64,000 bases of DNA from Reichenbachiella agarivorans (GCF_025502585.1 NZ_CP106679.1:787001-851000); one strand, 5' to 3'; positions 1 through 9,317 are shown, numbered from the stretch's first letter. Notes: generated by a model from the sequence alone, not told the origin. Numbers and translations are program-made.

Positions 1-151
1 CTTTGTAAGGTAATACTGTCAACTTCGTATGTGTTTTATGGACTGCAATATTAAGCAGTTAGCCATTTAATACTTCTGAAAAAAAAGGAAATATACTGAC
101 ATTCCCCACGAGCTGTAGTCATTTGTCCTATGAAGACCCTAATTTTGTATT
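1..151. other. Window edge, no gene seen
   Basis: A/T-rich stretch before engB. I see no complete coding sequence, hairpin or clear promoter box here. It may contain the end of an upstream intergenic region. Confidence 0.4.
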
Positions 152-751
152 ATGAAAATCAAATCAGCAGAGTTTGTCATCAGTAATACTGACCACACCA
201 AATGCCCCGTCACTACCCAACCTGAGTATGCCTTCATCGGCAGGTCCAATGTGGGCAAATCATCACTGATCAATATGCTCACTGACAAGACCAAACTGGC
301 TAAAACCTCTGGAAAACCCGGAAAAACCCAACTCATCAACCATTTTCATATCAACGAAGAATGGTATTTGGTGGATTTGCCAGGCTATGGCTGGGCACAG
401 GTCAGCAAAACGCTCAAAGAAAGCTGGCAACAAATGATCCGACAATACCTGTTGAGAAGAGAAAATCTAATGAATATTTTCGTCCTAATCGATTCAAGAA
501 TCCCTCCCCAAAAAATCGATTTAGAATTCATCCAATGGGTGGGAGAAAATGGGTTACCAGTATCGATTATTTTTACGAAAGCTGACAAAACAGGCAATAG
601 AAAAATTTTGTCCAACATCGCAACTTTCAAAAACACACTAAGTCAGACTTGGGAACAATTGCCTCCTTCCTTTGTATCGTCTTCAGCTCAAAAAATCGGT
701 CAACAAGAGATATTGGACTACATCGATCAAATCAACCGTTCAATAGTTTAG
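152..751 (+). CDS. engB: Ribosome biogenesis GTP-binding protein EngB/YsxC
   Basis: TRAFAC-class GTPase that assists large-ribosomal-subunit assembly in the cytoplasm. At 199 aa it is the usual family length and all GTPase motifs are visible: G1 GRSNVGKSS at residues 30-38, G2 region around Thr59 (GKTQ), G3 DLPGYG at 75-80 and G4 TKAD at 142-145, with the G5 SSA near 172. The [10 protein letters not shown] form of G1 is diagnostic of EngB rather than Era or EngA. The ATG start gives a family-like N-terminus, with the G1 loop about 30 residues in. It stands alone, 116 nt before the DUF5606 gene on the same strand; no hairpin separates them, so co-transcription is possible. Confidence 0.96.
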   Translation: MKIKSAEFVISNTDHTKCPVTTQPEYAFIGRSNVGKSSLINMLTDKTKLAKTSGKPGKTQLINHFHINEEWYLVDLPGYGWAQVSKTLKESWQQMIRQYLLRRENLMNIFVLIDSRIPPQKIDLEFIQWVGENGLPVSIIFTKADKTGNRKILSNIATFKNTLSQTWEQLPPSFVSSSAQKIGQQEILDYIDQINRSIV

Positions 752-867
752 GTCATCGATATTTTATTTTTACCCAAATTTCAGCATCATCCGTTTTGGA
801 TTTCCTGCAACTTCGTGGTAGAACCTAAAACATTATATTAGTTTTGTCGCCCATAAACGATTAGCAC

Positions 868-1299
868 ATGGATTTTAAAGAGATAGCAACAGTATCAGGC
901 AAAGGGGGATTATTCACCGTAGTTGCACCTACACGTGGGGGTGTGATTTTGGAGACAATGGATGACCAAAAGAAAAAATTGGTTGTCAACATGAATTCTA
1001 AAGTATCGATCCTCGGAGAAATATCTATCTATACGACTGATGCAGAAGGTTCTTGCCCGCTGGATGTAGTGATGAGAAAAATCCACGCCGAGTTCGATGG
1101 GGATACAGGCTTGACCAGCAGCTCAGACACTGAGGAACTCAAATCATTCCTCAAGCATGTATTGCCAGAGTACGACGAAGAGAGAGTGTATGTCTCAGAT
1201 ATAAAAAAATTGGTGACTTGGTATAACCTGTTGAGTGCTACGCACCCACAAGTGTTCGAAGAAAGCACCGAAGAAAAAGAAGCTGAATCCAAAGATTAA
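868..1299 (+). CDS. DUF5606 family protein
   Basis: 143-aa cytoplasmic protein of a family restricted to Bacteroidota (DUF5606). The N-terminal ~70 residues begin with FKEIATVSGKGGLF and appear beta-rich and SH3-like; the C-terminal half (about 75-130) is helical and ends in an acidic, Glu/Lys-rich tail. No catalytic motif is seen and its function is unknown. Its stop codon is immediately followed by the TTG start of the next gene, so the two are almost certainly translated from one mRNA. Confidence 0.85.
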   Translation: MDFKEIATVSGKGGLFTVVAPTRGGVILETMDDQKKKLVVNMNSKVSILGEISIYTTDAEGSCPLDVVMRKIHAEFDGDTGLTSSSDTEELKSFLKHVLPEYDEERVYVSDIKKLVTWYNLLSATHPQVFEESTEEKEAESKD

Positions 1300-1614
1300 T
1301 TGGAAAATCAGGTTCAGAAATGTGTCCCTCTCCTGCTGGCTCATTTTCAACTCCCCGAAAATGAACTCGTCCTGCGAGAACACACATCAGAGGAACTAGA
1401 ACAAAAGCTGTCTAAAATTATAGAATATCTGCTCAATCACGACCTTGATCGACTGATGAGCACCTGCTACAAAATTGATTTGAGTGAGCAGATATTCAAA
1501 GAAATCATCACTACGGCAGCTCCCGAGGAGATTAACCTTTCACTAGCCAGAGAAATCATCAAACGCGAATCTCAAAAGGTAATCACACGAGAGAAATACC
1601 GCGATCTGCTATAA
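1300..1614 (+). CDS. Small conserved-looking hypothetical protein
   Basis: 104-aa, helix-rich, Leu/Glu-rich soluble protein that I do not recognise. It begins with TTG directly after the TAA of the DUF5606 gene (no intervening base), an arrangement that suggests translational coupling. Composition (balanced charged and hydrophobic heptads, no low complexity) fits a real protein. It converges with fbp, and the two stop codons overlap by a few bases (CTATAA), leaving no room for a separate terminator. Confidence 0.65.
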   Translation: MENQVQKCVPLLLAHFQLPENELVLREHTSEELEQKLSKIIEYLLNHDLDRLMSTCYKIDLSEQIFKEIITTAAPEEINLSLAREIIKRESQKVITREKYRDLL

Positions 1615-2598
1615 AAAACTCTGAGCCTTTTGCACCATCGTAGGTGATCCTATGAAAAGTTGAGTCCGTTGGTGCAATTCAAGAGGATCTATCTCCATGA
1701 TGCGTCTCTCTCCATCTGTAGCCATACCGCCAGATTGCTCAGCGATGAAAGCCAATGCATTGCACTCGTACACCAACCTCAACTTGCCATTCAATGCCTG
1801 ATCTGTCCTAGGATAAATGTATATACCTCCCTTGAACATATTGCGATGAAAATCCGACACCAACGAACCTATGTACCTAGCAGAATACCTTTGTTCTTTG
1901 CAATACTCTATGTACTTTCTCACTCCTGGTTCAAAACTGTAATATGAACCTTCATTGATTGAATAAATGTTTCCATCCTGAGGAGATTTGATATCACTAT
2001 GAGACAACACAAACTCACCCAATGATGGCTCATGTGTAAATCCATTGACTCCATGACCAGTCGTATAAACCAGCATCGTGGACGAACCATATAGAATATA
2101 ACCAGCTGCCACTTGCTGATCTCCCTTTTGCAAGACATCTTCTTTGGTGACATGCGTACCCACAGGCGAGATTCTCCTGTATATCGAAAATATCGTGCCG
2201 ATAGATACATTCACATCAATATTGGACGATCCGTCCAACGGATCCATCGCGACTACATAATTGCTATCGACATTGATTTCTACGATTTCATCATCTTCTT
2301 CTGAGACAATCGCACAGACCTCTCCTCCATTCTTCAAAGCACGGATAAAGCGCACATTGGCAATTACATCCAGTTTCTGTTGGGCTTCTCCTTGAATATT
2401 GGTTGTACCATAGGCACCTGCGATATCTAGTAGACCTGATTTGCTGATTTCTAGGTTGATTATTTTGCCTGCAAGCGCAATGTCACGCAACAATTGACTC
2501 AGCTCACCTGTAGCAAATGGAAACTCTGATTGTTTGTTTTTAATAAATCTATCTAGTGTCGTACCTATTGTAGACCCTATTGCAGTATTATCATTCAT
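1609..2598 (-). CDS. fbp: Class 1 fructose-1,6-bisphosphatase
   Basis: Hydrolyses fructose 1,6-bisphosphate to fructose 6-phosphate in gluconeogenesis. The 329-aa product has the inositol-monophosphatase-fold metal site [11 protein letters not shown] near residues 118-128 and the substrate-binding KLRLVYE element near 272-278, followed by EQSGG. Length matches the class 1 enzyme. A TATCTTTG -7 box lies 21 nt upstream on the minus strand (plus positions 2620-2627). It is transcribed toward the small gene ending at 1614 and divergently from aspartate kinase. Confidence 0.97.
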   Translation of the reverse strand: MNDNTAIGSTIGTTLDRFIKNKQSEFPFATGELSQLLRDIALAGKIINLEISKSGLLDIAGAYGTTNIQGEAQQKLDVIANVRFIRALKNGGEVCAIVSEEDDEIVEINVDSNYVVAMDPLDGSSNIDVNVSIGTIFSIYRRISPVGTHVTKEDVLQKGDQQVAAGYILYGSSTMLVYTTGHGVNGFTHEPSLGEFVLSHSDIKSPQDGNIYSINEGSYYSFEPGVRKYIEYCKEQRYSARYIGSLVSDFHRNMFKGGIYIYPRTDQALNGKLRLVYECNALAFIAEQSGGMATDGERRIMEIDPLELHQRTQLFIGSPTMVQKAQSFL

Positions 2599-2619
2599 AA
2601 ATTATTGATTTGGGTGGGG

Positions 2620-2627
2620 CAAAGATA
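2620..2627 (-). promoter_or_regulatory. Probable -7 box of fbp
   Basis: Minus-strand TATCTTTG matches the Bacteroidota -7 consensus TAnnTTTG, 21 nt before the fbp ATG. No convincing -33 TTG at the usual spacing. Confidence 0.5.
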
Positions 2628-2715
2628 TGGTTTTCAGTTTTTTAATTTCCTGGTACACTACTATATCTTATTTCGAAATTAAATTCAATTTCTTTCTATT
2701 TTCCAACTAGGATTC

Positions 2716-2723
2716 TAGCTTTG
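2716..2723 (+). promoter_or_regulatory. Probable -7 box of aspartate kinase
   Basis: TAGCTTTG fits TAnnTTTG and lies 93 nt before the aspartate kinase ATG, implying a leader of roughly 85 nt. No known riboswitch was recognised in that leader. Confidence 0.4.
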
Positions 2724-2816
2724 CACACACTTTCGTTGCAAAAATTTGGCAATTGCCTAAAATTCCAATCGAAAGTACCCGTGATCCTGGGTTAGGGTTT
2801 AATATTTAAAATAGAC

Positions 2817-4109
2817 ATGAAAGTTTTCAAATTTGGAGGTGCATCTGTCAAAGATGCTGACTCAGTAAAAAATGTGGCTGAAGTTATCAAAATGTTCAGC
2901 AATGACGAACTAGTGGTGGTAGTCTCTGCCATGGGCAAGACAACCAATCATCTGGAGGAATTGGTACAATTGTACTATGATAGGCAAAACTGGAAAGACA
3001 AGCTCAACTGGATCAAAAACTTCCATATTGATATATCAAAGAATCTTTTCAACAAAGATCATGACATATTCGAGCGGATCGAATCGATTTTTGAAGGCAT
3101 CGAAGAATACCTAGAAAACGCTAAGAGCAAAAATTATGCTGAGGTCTATAGCGAAATGGTGAGCCAAGGAGAGCTACTTTCTACCCGTATTGTGAGAAGC
3201 TACATCAACGAGCACGTCAAAAAAGCTGTTTGGTTAGATGCTAGAAAATACATCAAAACCGACTTCAATTACACAGATGCGCGAGTGGATTGGGAGATCA
3301 CCAAAAGAAACATAGGTAGTAAGATTCCTGCTTTTGCCAAAGACAGCATCGTAGTATCTCAAGGTTTCATAGGGTCTAATGGAGAAGGAAAAACCACTAC
3401 ATTGGGACGTGAAGGCTCGGATTTCAGTGCCGCAATTTTTGCTACTGGTTTGCAAGCTGAGTCTGTGACTGTCTGGAAAGACGTCCCTGGCGTGATGACA
3501 GCAGACCCGCGCAAGATGCCAGAAGCTACCGTCATCCCAGAGTTGAAGTACACAGATGCCGCAGAGATGACTTACTATGGTGCATCTATCATTCACCCAA
3601 GAACGATCAAGCCACTGGCGCAGAACAAGATCAAGTTGTATGTAAGACCATTCACTGCTCCAGAAAATATCGGCACTGTGATAGGCAAAGGCAATGCTGA
3701 GAAGCATCCTGCCTCTTTCATCTTGAAGACCAAACAGGTATTCATCGACTTCAAAGTCACGGATTTTACCTTCATTGATGAAAAAAAATTGAGTATCATC
3801 TTCAATGCACTAGATCAACTCAATATCAAGATCAACTTGATGCAAAACTCTGCTGTTAGTTTTTCTATCTGCATCGACAAGAAGTTTGACAAAGTAGAGA
3901 ACTTGGTTGAAATCTTAAAAAATGACTTTGAAATCGAACTGAGAGACAACCTAGAGTTGTTGACCATCATAGGATACGATGATGCTGCGATGAAAACATT
4001 GTACCACAGAGATGAGATCATTTTGGAACAAAAAACCAAAAAAGTCTACCACATGCTCTATGTCCCTGAGAAAATACACAAAGAACTCAGTGCACAAAAG
4101 GCTAAATAA
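2817..4109 (+). CDS. Aspartate kinase
   Basis: Phosphorylates L-aspartate as the first step toward lysine, threonine, methionine and diaminopimelate. The 430-aa protein starts with the amino-acid-kinase motif KVFKFGGASV, has the catalytic/ATP segment TLGREGSDFSA near residue 195 and the TVWKDVPGVMTADPR element near 220, then a C-terminal ACT-type region (about 300-420). It is monofunctional: there is no homoserine dehydrogenase extension. It stands as a single gene with its own promoter box and a strong terminator (4132-4171). Which isoenzyme (LysC or a ThrA-like form) cannot be told from the sequence. Confidence 0.93.
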   Translation: MKVFKFGGASVKDADSVKNVAEVIKMFSNDELVVVVSAMGKTTNHLEELVQLYYDRQNWKDKLNWIKNFHIDISKNLFNKDHDIFERIESIFEGIEEYLENAKSKNYAEVYSEMVSQGELLSTRIVRSYINEHVKKAVWLDARKYIKTDFNYTDARVDWEITKRNIGSKIPAFAKDSIVVSQGFIGSNGEGKTTTLGREGSDFSAAIFATGLQAESVTVWKDVPGVMTADPRKMPEATVIPELKYTDAAEMTYYGASIIHPRTIKPLAQNKIKLYVRPFTAPENIGTVIGKGNAEKHPASFILKTKQVFIDFKVTDFTFIDEKKLSIIFNALDQLNIKINLMQNSAVSFSICIDKKFDKVENLVEILKNDFEIELRDNLELLTIIGYDDAAMKTLYHRDEIILEQKTKKVYHMLYVPEKIHKELSAQKAK

Positions 4110-4131
4110 ATTCCTTAGATAAAAAATTCTT

Positions 4132-4171
4132 AAAAAGGGCTTAGAGATCGTTGATTGCTAAGCCCTTTTTT
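4132..4171 (+). terminator. Rho-independent terminator of aspartate kinase gene
   Basis: 13-bp perfect stem AAAAAGGGCTTAG / CTAAGCCCTTTTT with a 13-nt loop and a run of T on the plus strand, starting 22 nt after the stop. Confidence 0.85.
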
Positions 4172-4204
4172 GATTCCCCCAAACTCACCTCAATTGAACA
4201 TCAA

Positions 4205-4278
4205 CCTGCGTTCGATTCTTAATGAGGGCTCATGCTCCACCATAGGGCAAAGATAAAAAGTGTGGAAAACCCTTCAAG
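4205..4278. repeat. Intergenic repeat copy 1 (shared with 12959-13015)
   Basis: Contains CCTGCGTTCGATTCTTAA (4205-4222) and, on the opposite strand, TTGAAGGGTTTTCCACAC (4260-4277). Both segments recur in the gap after secDF with one mismatch each, but there both read in the plus direction. Lies between the terminator of aspartate kinase and the end of the phosphatase gene. Confidence 0.6.
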
Positions 4279-4287
4279 ACTTACCAA

Positions 4288-4743
4288 TCAATTTTCCCTT
4301 TGGATATGGTTGATCAACTGATCAACGGACCTAGATATCATCTCAAAAACATGAATAAAACCATCATAGCCTCCATAGTATGGGTCTGGCACATCCATGT
4401 CACCATCTGCCAATGGATCGAACTCACGGAGCAAATACAGGTTACTCACTTCTCCACCTGACAAGGCACGCATATCTTCATAATTCTGTTGATCCATTGC
4501 CAAAACATAATCGAAACGCTCAAAGTCCTCTCTTTCAAACTTCCGTGCCTTGTGTATCATCATGATACCATTCTCTTGAGCTACTTTGATCGAACGATGA
4601 TCTGGGTCTTTGCCTATGTGGTAGGCAGCAGTACCTGCAGAATCTGCCATCAATTGATAATTTTTAGCCTTTTCATTGAATATAGCCTCCCCCAATGGTG
4701 ACCTACAGATGTTGCCCAAACAGACAAATAAAACTTTCTTCAT
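4288..4743 (-). CDS. Low-molecular-weight protein-tyrosine phosphatase
   Basis: 151-aa phosphatase of the arsenate-reductase-like LMW-PTP fold. The P-loop VCLGNICRSP places the nucleophile at Cys8 and the phosphate-binding Arg at 14; the general-acid motif DVPDPYYGG is present near residue 117. In bacteria such enzymes dephosphorylate tyrosine kinases of polysaccharide export or small phosphoesters. No kinase gene or capsule locus is adjacent, so its partner is unknown. Single-gene unit. Confidence 0.93.
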   Translation of the reverse strand: MKKVLFVCLGNICRSPLGEAIFNEKAKNYQLMADSAGTAAYHIGKDPDHRSIKVAQENGIMMIHKARKFEREDFERFDYVLAMDQQNYEDMRALSGGEVSNLYLLREFDPLADGDMDVPDPYYGGYDGFIHVFEMISRSVDQLINHIQREN

Positions 4744-4910
4744 GACTTTAATAATTTTTCACACCACTAATTGAGGATACCTCTACTATTTAAAATTCGA
4801 TTCCATAAGAGATTAGGTCATTAATCTATATTTTCGCAACATTCATCGAATTGAAGTAACTAAGGAGTAAGAATCATATAATTTTACTCCGAAGAAATAA
4901 AACAAAACCA

Positions 4911-5087
4911 ATGTCTAGGAAAGCTAAATCTGAACTATCGTTCATCATTAAAATATCCGTCCTGTTCATTATCCTCTTTGCCAGCAAACTTAACAAATCC
5001 GAAGAGGCTTTGGCCGTAGAAAAAAACCTCCATAGCTCAAAAGATTCCGTTTATGTGGTAAATTCTGCCATGCTAAAACAGCCTTGA
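4911..5087 (+). CDS. Small single-span membrane protein (58 aa)
   Basis: A 58-codon ORF from ATG 4911 to TGA 5087. The peptide begins MSRKAKSELS, has one hydrophobic stretch (about residues 10-24, FIIKISVLFIILFAS) and a charged C-terminal tail. Positive residues precede the helix, which suggests a cytoplasmic N-terminus. It fills an otherwise empty 640-nt gap and is followed by a strong hairpin terminator at 5231-5268. I do not recognise a family; it is supported only by position, the membrane segment and the downstream terminator. Confidence 0.5.
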   Translation: MSRKAKSELSFIIKISVLFIILFASKLNKSEEALAVEKNLHSSKDSVYVVNSAMLKQP

Positions 5088-5230
5088 TTTCATTTTTGAG
5101 CCCCTTTTCGTAATTTTCAAAACTTTTTCAAAAAAAACACTCTTCTTGGGGTTACTATCTACTGCCTATCTGTATATAACAGTACATAACACAAATTTTA
5201 TTCATACACCTGTTTAACATTTTTATCAAA

Positions 5231-5268
5231 AATGAAAAAGCCCTGAGTCACTTCTGGGCTTTTTCATT
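5231..5268 (+). terminator. Hairpin terminator downstream of the 58-aa ORF
   Basis: Perfect 13-bp inverted repeat AATGAAAAAGCCC / GGGCTTTTTCATT with a 12-nt loop and a T-rich 3' arm. It supports a plus-strand transcript ending here. Confidence 0.75.
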
Positions 5269-5330
5269 TTATAAAAAACATGCTTTGGAGAAAAACTCTT
5301 CCCCTCTTCTCATTCTAAATCGACTATAAA

Positions 5331-5357
5331 AAAAGCGTCCCAAAATTTGAGACGCTT
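5331..5357 (-). terminator. Terminator of the DUF6588 gene
   Basis: Minus strand reads AAGCGTC...GACGCTT followed by a run of T, 26 nt after the stop of the outer-membrane protein gene. Confidence 0.8.
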
Positions 5358-5382
5358 CTAATCATTTCAACAAAATACTTTC

Positions 5383-6456
5383 TTATCTGAGGGTAAAACC
5401 GATACCTGCAGTCAAAGTATTGTATTCTTGGAATGTGTAATCTGCATGGATAGTAATCACAGCCAACTGCAATCTCAAACCCGCAGTACCTCTCCATCCA
5501 CTACTCAAATATGTTTCATCCACAGGGTCTGTCAATATCACTGGTAATGGTGAGTTTTCATCGCTGATATCGTAGGTTCCCAAAATCTTCAAATTAGTAG
5601 AAGTATTGTTGTACCCAAAACCTCCATATATAGTCAAGACAGACAACTTTTTAGAGACCAACAACTGATAAGTCCATGAGTTAATCGCAAATTCTCCTCT
5701 TTGATTTTCACCTTCCATCACATCTCCATTAGTGTCTAATCCAGAAGAAGTATTGATTCTGTTGTAGCCTACCAAAACAGCCATATCAATCGGGATATGT
5801 TTGATCGCTGGTATCCATTGTTTGAAATCATGCATCAAACCTAGACCAAACAAACTCACTTTGGACTCATTGCCATAATCATCCTCACCCTTGATCGTAG
5901 GCATCCATCTCACTTTCAGATCAGTGTTTTTGATCAATCCAATCCCCAACTGTACCATAGGCATTGGTACATATCCAGCATATTTTTTATCCAATCCACT
6001 GGCTTGTAGACCTTCAGGAGTGGTAAACGTGGAAGTAACCGTAGTACCTGTCTCTGAATGTGTGTACTCGGCAGTCACTTCTGTCGTCGTTTCATCTCCA
6101 AAGAGCGTAGATGTTTTTGGTTTACTTGGATCCACTAGCTCTACATTATCATAATCATCCTCATTGATATTAAAAAACAAATCGCTACTTGGTGCTTTGG
6201 CTACATTGAGTGTGACAGTAAGGTCAAACCCCAGCGGCTTGTGCGCTTTGGCAGTATTGTACCAGCCATTGGCGGCTCCATAGCCCAAGCCTGTGAACAT
6301 AGGATTGAGATAATCTCCCATAAAAACACTGGCATCTTCAGACCCTGCCTTTAAAAACTCTGTCATATCAGCCAAGTCCTGAGCCTGAGTAACCGAGGTT
6401 CCTAAGATCAAAGCTATCAATACCCCTCCGACTTTATTTGTAAATTTCAATTTCAT
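5383..6456 (-). CDS. DUF6588 family outer-membrane protein
   Basis: 357-aa secreted protein with a classical signal peptide (charged MKLKF, hydrophobic GGVLIALILGTSV, cleavage near TQAQD at 23-26). The mature part alternates short beta strands and acidic loops and ends in an aromatic/Arg strand (AGIGFTLR), as expected for an outer-membrane beta-barrel. It fits the DUF6588 family of Bacteroidota surface proteins; the cargo or role is unknown. Single-gene unit with its own terminator. Confidence 0.8.
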   Translation of the reverse strand: MKLKFTNKVGGVLIALILGTSVTQAQDLADMTEFLKAGSEDASVFMGDYLNPMFTGLGYGAANGWYNTAKAHKPLGFDLTVTLNVAKAPSSDLFFNINEDDYDNVELVDPSKPKTSTLFGDETTTEVTAEYTHSETGTTVTSTFTTPEGLQASGLDKKYAGYVPMPMVQLGIGLIKNTDLKVRWMPTIKGEDDYGNESKVSLFGLGLMHDFKQWIPAIKHIPIDMAVLVGYNRINTSSGLDTNGDVMEGENQRGEFAINSWTYQLLVSKKLSVLTIYGGFGYNNTSTNLKILGTYDISDENSPLPVILTDPVDETYLSSGWRGTAGLRLQLAVITIHADYTFQEYNTLTAGIGFTLR

Positions 6457-6622
6457 ATTTTCCGTATTTGATTTTGCGCATTAAAAATAGGTGGATTTAG
6501 ATTAATTACATAAAAAATGATTTTTTACTCGATGGAGAGGTTGATTTTTTAGATCAATAAAATATCTATGCTCTCATCAATAAAATTTATTTCTATTCAC
6601 CACATATCCCTTGACCTAAGTT

Positions 6623-6630
6623 TAAATTTG
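6623..6630 (+). promoter_or_regulatory. Probable -7 box of peroxiredoxin gene
   Basis: TAAATTTG fits TAnnTTTG, 38 nt before the ATG. Confidence 0.45.
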
Positions 6631-6668
6631 CCCTCGATAAATTAATTCTTTAAAACGAAAATACAATT

Positions 6669-7298
6669 ATGTCATTAGTAGGAAAAAAAGCACCCATTTT
6701 TAACGCGCCAGCAGTAATCAACGGGGAAGAAATAGTAGAATCATTTTCTCTAGATCAATACATCGGTAAAAAAGAGGTTATCTTCTTCTTTTATCCAAAA
6801 GACTTCACTTTCGTATGCCCAACAGAAATCTTGGCTTTCCAAGAGAAATTGGCTGAATTCGAGAAAAGAGGGGTAGCCATTGTAGGAGCTTCGACAGATA
6901 CTGAAGAGTCTCACTTGGCTTGGTTGTCTACTCCAAAAAACAAAGGAGGAATCGAAGGCGTGACTTACCCTATCGTAGCTGACACTAGCAAAACTATTGC
7001 AAGCAACTTTGGCGTATTGGCAGGTGATTGGGATTACAACGAGGATGGAAATCTTTCATTCAACGGACTTCCGATCGCTTACAGAGGTACTTTCTTGATT
7101 GACAAGACGGGTACGGTAAGACAAGAAACGATCAATGATTTGCCACTAGGTAGAAACATCGACGAAATGATCAGATTGGTAGATGCGCTTCAATACGTGG
7201 AAAAGCACGGTGAAGTATGTCCAGCTAACTGGGAAGAAGGCAAAGAAGCAATGAAAGCAACCAAAGCTGGAGTAGCTGAGTATTTGTCTAACAACTAA
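6669..7298 (+). CDS. Typical 2-Cys peroxiredoxin (AhpC/Prx1 type)
   Basis: Thiol peroxidase that reduces H2O2 and organic peroxides in the cytoplasm. At 209 aa it shows the peroxidatic-Cys motif FYPKDFTFVCPTE (Cys50) and the resolving-Cys motif GEVCPANW (Cys184). The C-terminus (AEYLSNN) lacks the YF motif tied to over-oxidation sensitivity, so it is probably the robust bacterial form. No AhpF-type reductase gene is adjacent; electrons would come from thioredoxin or a distant reductase. Single gene with its own promoter and terminator. Confidence 0.95.
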   Translation: MSLVGKKAPIFNAPAVINGEEIVESFSLDQYIGKKEVIFFFYPKDFTFVCPTEILAFQEKLAEFEKRGVAIVGASTDTEESHLAWLSTPKNKGGIEGVTYPIVADTSKTIASNFGVLAGDWDYNEDGNLSFNGLPIAYRGTFLIDKTGTVRQETINDLPLGRNIDEMIRLVDALQYVEKHGEVCPANWEEGKEAMKATKAGVAEYLSNN

Positions 7299-7325
7299 GA
7301 ACAGTTATAATCCATAACATTACAG

Positions 7326-7353
7326 ACCGTCTCAATACTAATTGGGACGGTTT
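7326..7353 (+). terminator. Terminator of peroxiredoxin gene
   Basis: ACCGTCTCAA / TTGGGACGGT stem (one G-U) followed by TTCTCTATTTTT. It lies across the longer TTG start that would otherwise be possible for rsgA, which argues against that start. Confidence 0.75.
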
Positions 7354-7356
7354 CTC

Positions 7357-7364
7357 TATTTTTG
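7357..7364 (+). promoter_or_regulatory. -7 box just before rsgA
   Basis: TATTTTTG (TAnnTTTG) ends 4 nt before the GTG codon at 7369. If used, transcription would begin at or next to the start codon (leaderless). Confidence 0.4.
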
Positions 7365-7368
7365 GCGG

Positions 7369-8292
7369 GTGCAAGGAATAGTAACTAAATCAATGGGGCT
7401 TTGGTATCAGGTGGAAACAGCAGATGGCCAAATGCATAATTGCCGCCTAAAGGGCAAATTCAAGCTGGAAAACAAGAAAATATCCAATCCAGTCGCTGTA
7501 GGTGACAAGGTCAGATTGATCTCGGATCAAGGTGACTCCAGTGCCATGATCATCGCAGAAATCCTGCCACGGGAGAACTACATCATCCGAGTATCTCCCA
7601 AAAAGAAAGGTCATAGCCACATCATCGCATCCAATCTCGATCAAGCGATCATCGTCGCGACTGTCGGTACACCTCGCACTTCCTTGGGTTTCATAGACAG
7701 GTTTCTAGTTACAGCAGAGGCTTTTAGAATTCCTGCGACCATATTGATGAATAAAATTGATCTTTTGAGTCCCGAAGAATTGGATGGGCTGAAAGAAAAA
7801 ATGGTGGAGTACGAATCTCTCGGCTATCAGGTACTCTATATATCAGCATTAAAACCTGAAGACATAGAAAGTCTAAAATCTCAATTGGCGAACAAAACCT
7901 CGCTATTCACGGGACACTCGGGAGTAGGGAAATCAACGATCGTCAACGAACTGGCGCCAGAAGCTCAGCAAAAAACCTCTGAAATTTCGGACTTTGCGCA
8001 GAAAGGTGTACATACCACTACCTTCGCAGAGATGTTCAAACTCGGCACGGACACCTACATCATTGATACGCCAGGCATCAAAGAATTGGGATTGGCAGAA
8101 ATCGAGAAAGATGAGCTGAGTCACTATTTCCCAGAACTACGGAATCTGATGGGGAAATGCAAATTCAGTAATTGCACGCATACCCACGAACCTGGTTGCG
8201 CCATAGAGACTGCCTATCAAGATGGCAGCATTTCACCCACTCGATACGATAGTTATTTGAGTATGCTAGCTGGAGATGATAACAGGAGATGA
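7369..8292 (+). CDS. rsgA: Ribosome small-subunit-dependent GTPase RsgA
   Basis: Circularly permuted GTPase that checks late 30S subunit maturation. The 307-aa protein has an N-terminal OB-fold (VQGIVTKSMGLWYQV), G4 MNKID near residue 125, G1 GHSGVGKST near 181, G3 DTPGIKELG near 232 and a C-terminal zinc knuckle with Cys and His residues (KCKFSNCTHTHEPGC). The ORF extends to a TTG at 7342, but that start lies inside the upstream terminator; GTG 7369 gives the normal family N-terminus and has a -7 box immediately before it. Confidence 0.95.
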   Translation: MQGIVTKSMGLWYQVETADGQMHNCRLKGKFKLENKKISNPVAVGDKVRLISDQGDSSAMIIAEILPRENYIIRVSPKKKGHSHIIASNLDQAIIVATVGTPRTSLGFIDRFLVTAEAFRIPATILMNKIDLLSPEELDGLKEKMVEYESLGYQVLYISALKPEDIESLKSQLANKTSLFTGHSGVGKSTIVNELAPEAQQKTSEISDFAQKGVHTTTFAEMFKLGTDTYIIDTPGIKELGLAEIEKDELSHYFPELRNLMGKCKFSNCTHTHEPGCAIETAYQDGSISPTRYDSYLSMLAGDDNRR

Positions 8293-8316
8293 TAGCATTG
8301 AGTAATGGGCATTGAG

Positions 8317-8357
8317 ATTTAGTACAAAGATTCAAGGTCAAAATCTTTGTACTAAAT
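8317..8357. terminator. Bidirectional terminator between rsgA and glycosyltransferase
   Basis: Perfect 16-bp stem ATTTAGTACAAAGATT with its exact complement, 9-nt loop, placed between two convergent genes. Confidence 0.75.
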
Positions 8358-8366
8358 ACTTTGTTC

Positions 8367-9305
8367 CTATCTATACTTTATCAAATGCACCAACCTCCTT
8401 ATATACTTTAGGTTGATTCCGAAATTCAAAATACCGAACAAGCGATATACAACACCCTTCTGCTCCAATCCTTTGAGCATTGAAATCAATAGGCCGACTT
8501 CAAGTTTACGACCCATCAAAAAAGCATGGCGCAGTTCGTACTTGAGCCGATTGGCTAGTGCATTGTTTTCTCCCTCTAACCTGTTCAGCTTCATTATTTT
8601 TTCACAAATCAAAACTGTTGAGTAGAGCTTTCGATCTCCTTTGGAGTACAGATTGGAAGAGTGAGAAGTTTCTAAAAGCCTAATTTTGGTCAGTGTTTCA
8701 TTTTGATAGGCATACTGCCAGTTCCTAGATGACCTGATCCAAAAGTCAAAATCCTCATACGCCAGAGACTCATCATAACCTCCCAACTCATCCAAAACAG
8801 CCTTGCGCATCATCATGGTAGGTGGCGGGATGAAATAGGTGTCAATCAATTTTTCATAGACATCTCCCTGATAGGCGACATATTTCCCATCCTTGAAATG
8901 GGACTTCAAAAAACTCCCTTTGTCATCTATGTACTCCGCATCCGAGTAGATGACACCTACTCTATCATCTTGACTTTCGAAGAATGCAACTTGTTTGGAG
9001 ATTCTATCCACGAGCATCACATCGTCACATGCCAAATCAATGACATACTTACCTGTTGCGTTTTTCAATCCTTGATTAAAAGCCGTTGTATTTCCGAGAT
9101 TGTGAGGCAGATCCATGAAAGGAATCTCAGGATGACTCTTCAAGAATTCTTGAATCACAGTTTTACTCCCATCCGTGCTGCCATCATCCACGACGATGAT
9201 TTGCAGTGCGTCATAATCTTGCTCCAACGCAGATTGTAGAGATTCTCTGACATAGCTAGCTTGATTGTAGCAGAGACATATGACCGACACCAATGGAGTT
9301 TGCAT
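8367..9305 (-). CDS. Family 2 glycosyltransferase
   Basis: 312-aa GT-A fold transferase that should move a sugar from a nucleotide sugar to a glycan or lipid acceptor at the cytoplasmic face. Motifs seen: start of the domain LVSVICLCYNQASYV, VVDDGSTDGS near residue 39, and the acidic metal-site region LACDDVMLVD near 92. The C-terminal ~110 residues are basic and helical with no clear membrane span. I chose ATG 9305 over the longer start at 9332 because the domain begins two residues later and a -7 box (TACTTTTG) sits 4 nt upstream. No polysaccharide locus surrounds it. Confidence 0.88.
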   Translation of the reverse strand: MQTPLVSVICLCYNQASYVRESLQSALEQDYDALQIIVVDDGSTDGSKTVIQEFLKSHPEIPFMDLPHNLGNTTAFNQGLKNATGKYVIDLACDDVMLVDRISKQVAFFESQDDRVGVIYSDAEYIDDKGSFLKSHFKDGKYVAYQGDVYEKLIDTYFIPPPTMMMRKAVLDELGGYDESLAYEDFDFWIRSSRNWQYAYQNETLTKIRLLETSHSSNLYSKGDRKLYSTVLICEKIMKLNRLEGENNALANRLKYELRHAFLMGRKLEVGLLISMLKGLEQKGVVYRLFGILNFGINLKYIRRLVHLIKYR

Positions 9306-9309
9306 CTGC

Positions 9310-9317
9310 CAAAAGTA
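9310..9317 (-). promoter_or_regulatory. -7 box just before the glycosyltransferase ATG
   Basis: Minus strand TACTTTTG fits TAnnTTTG and ends 4 nt before ATG 9305; it lies inside the longer ORF reading, supporting the shorter, possibly leaderless start. Confidence 0.4.

Noticed and set aside
2817-4109. Fusion aspartokinase-homoserine dehydrogenase
   Set aside because: The protein ends after the ACT-type region at 430 aa; there is no dehydrogenase domain.
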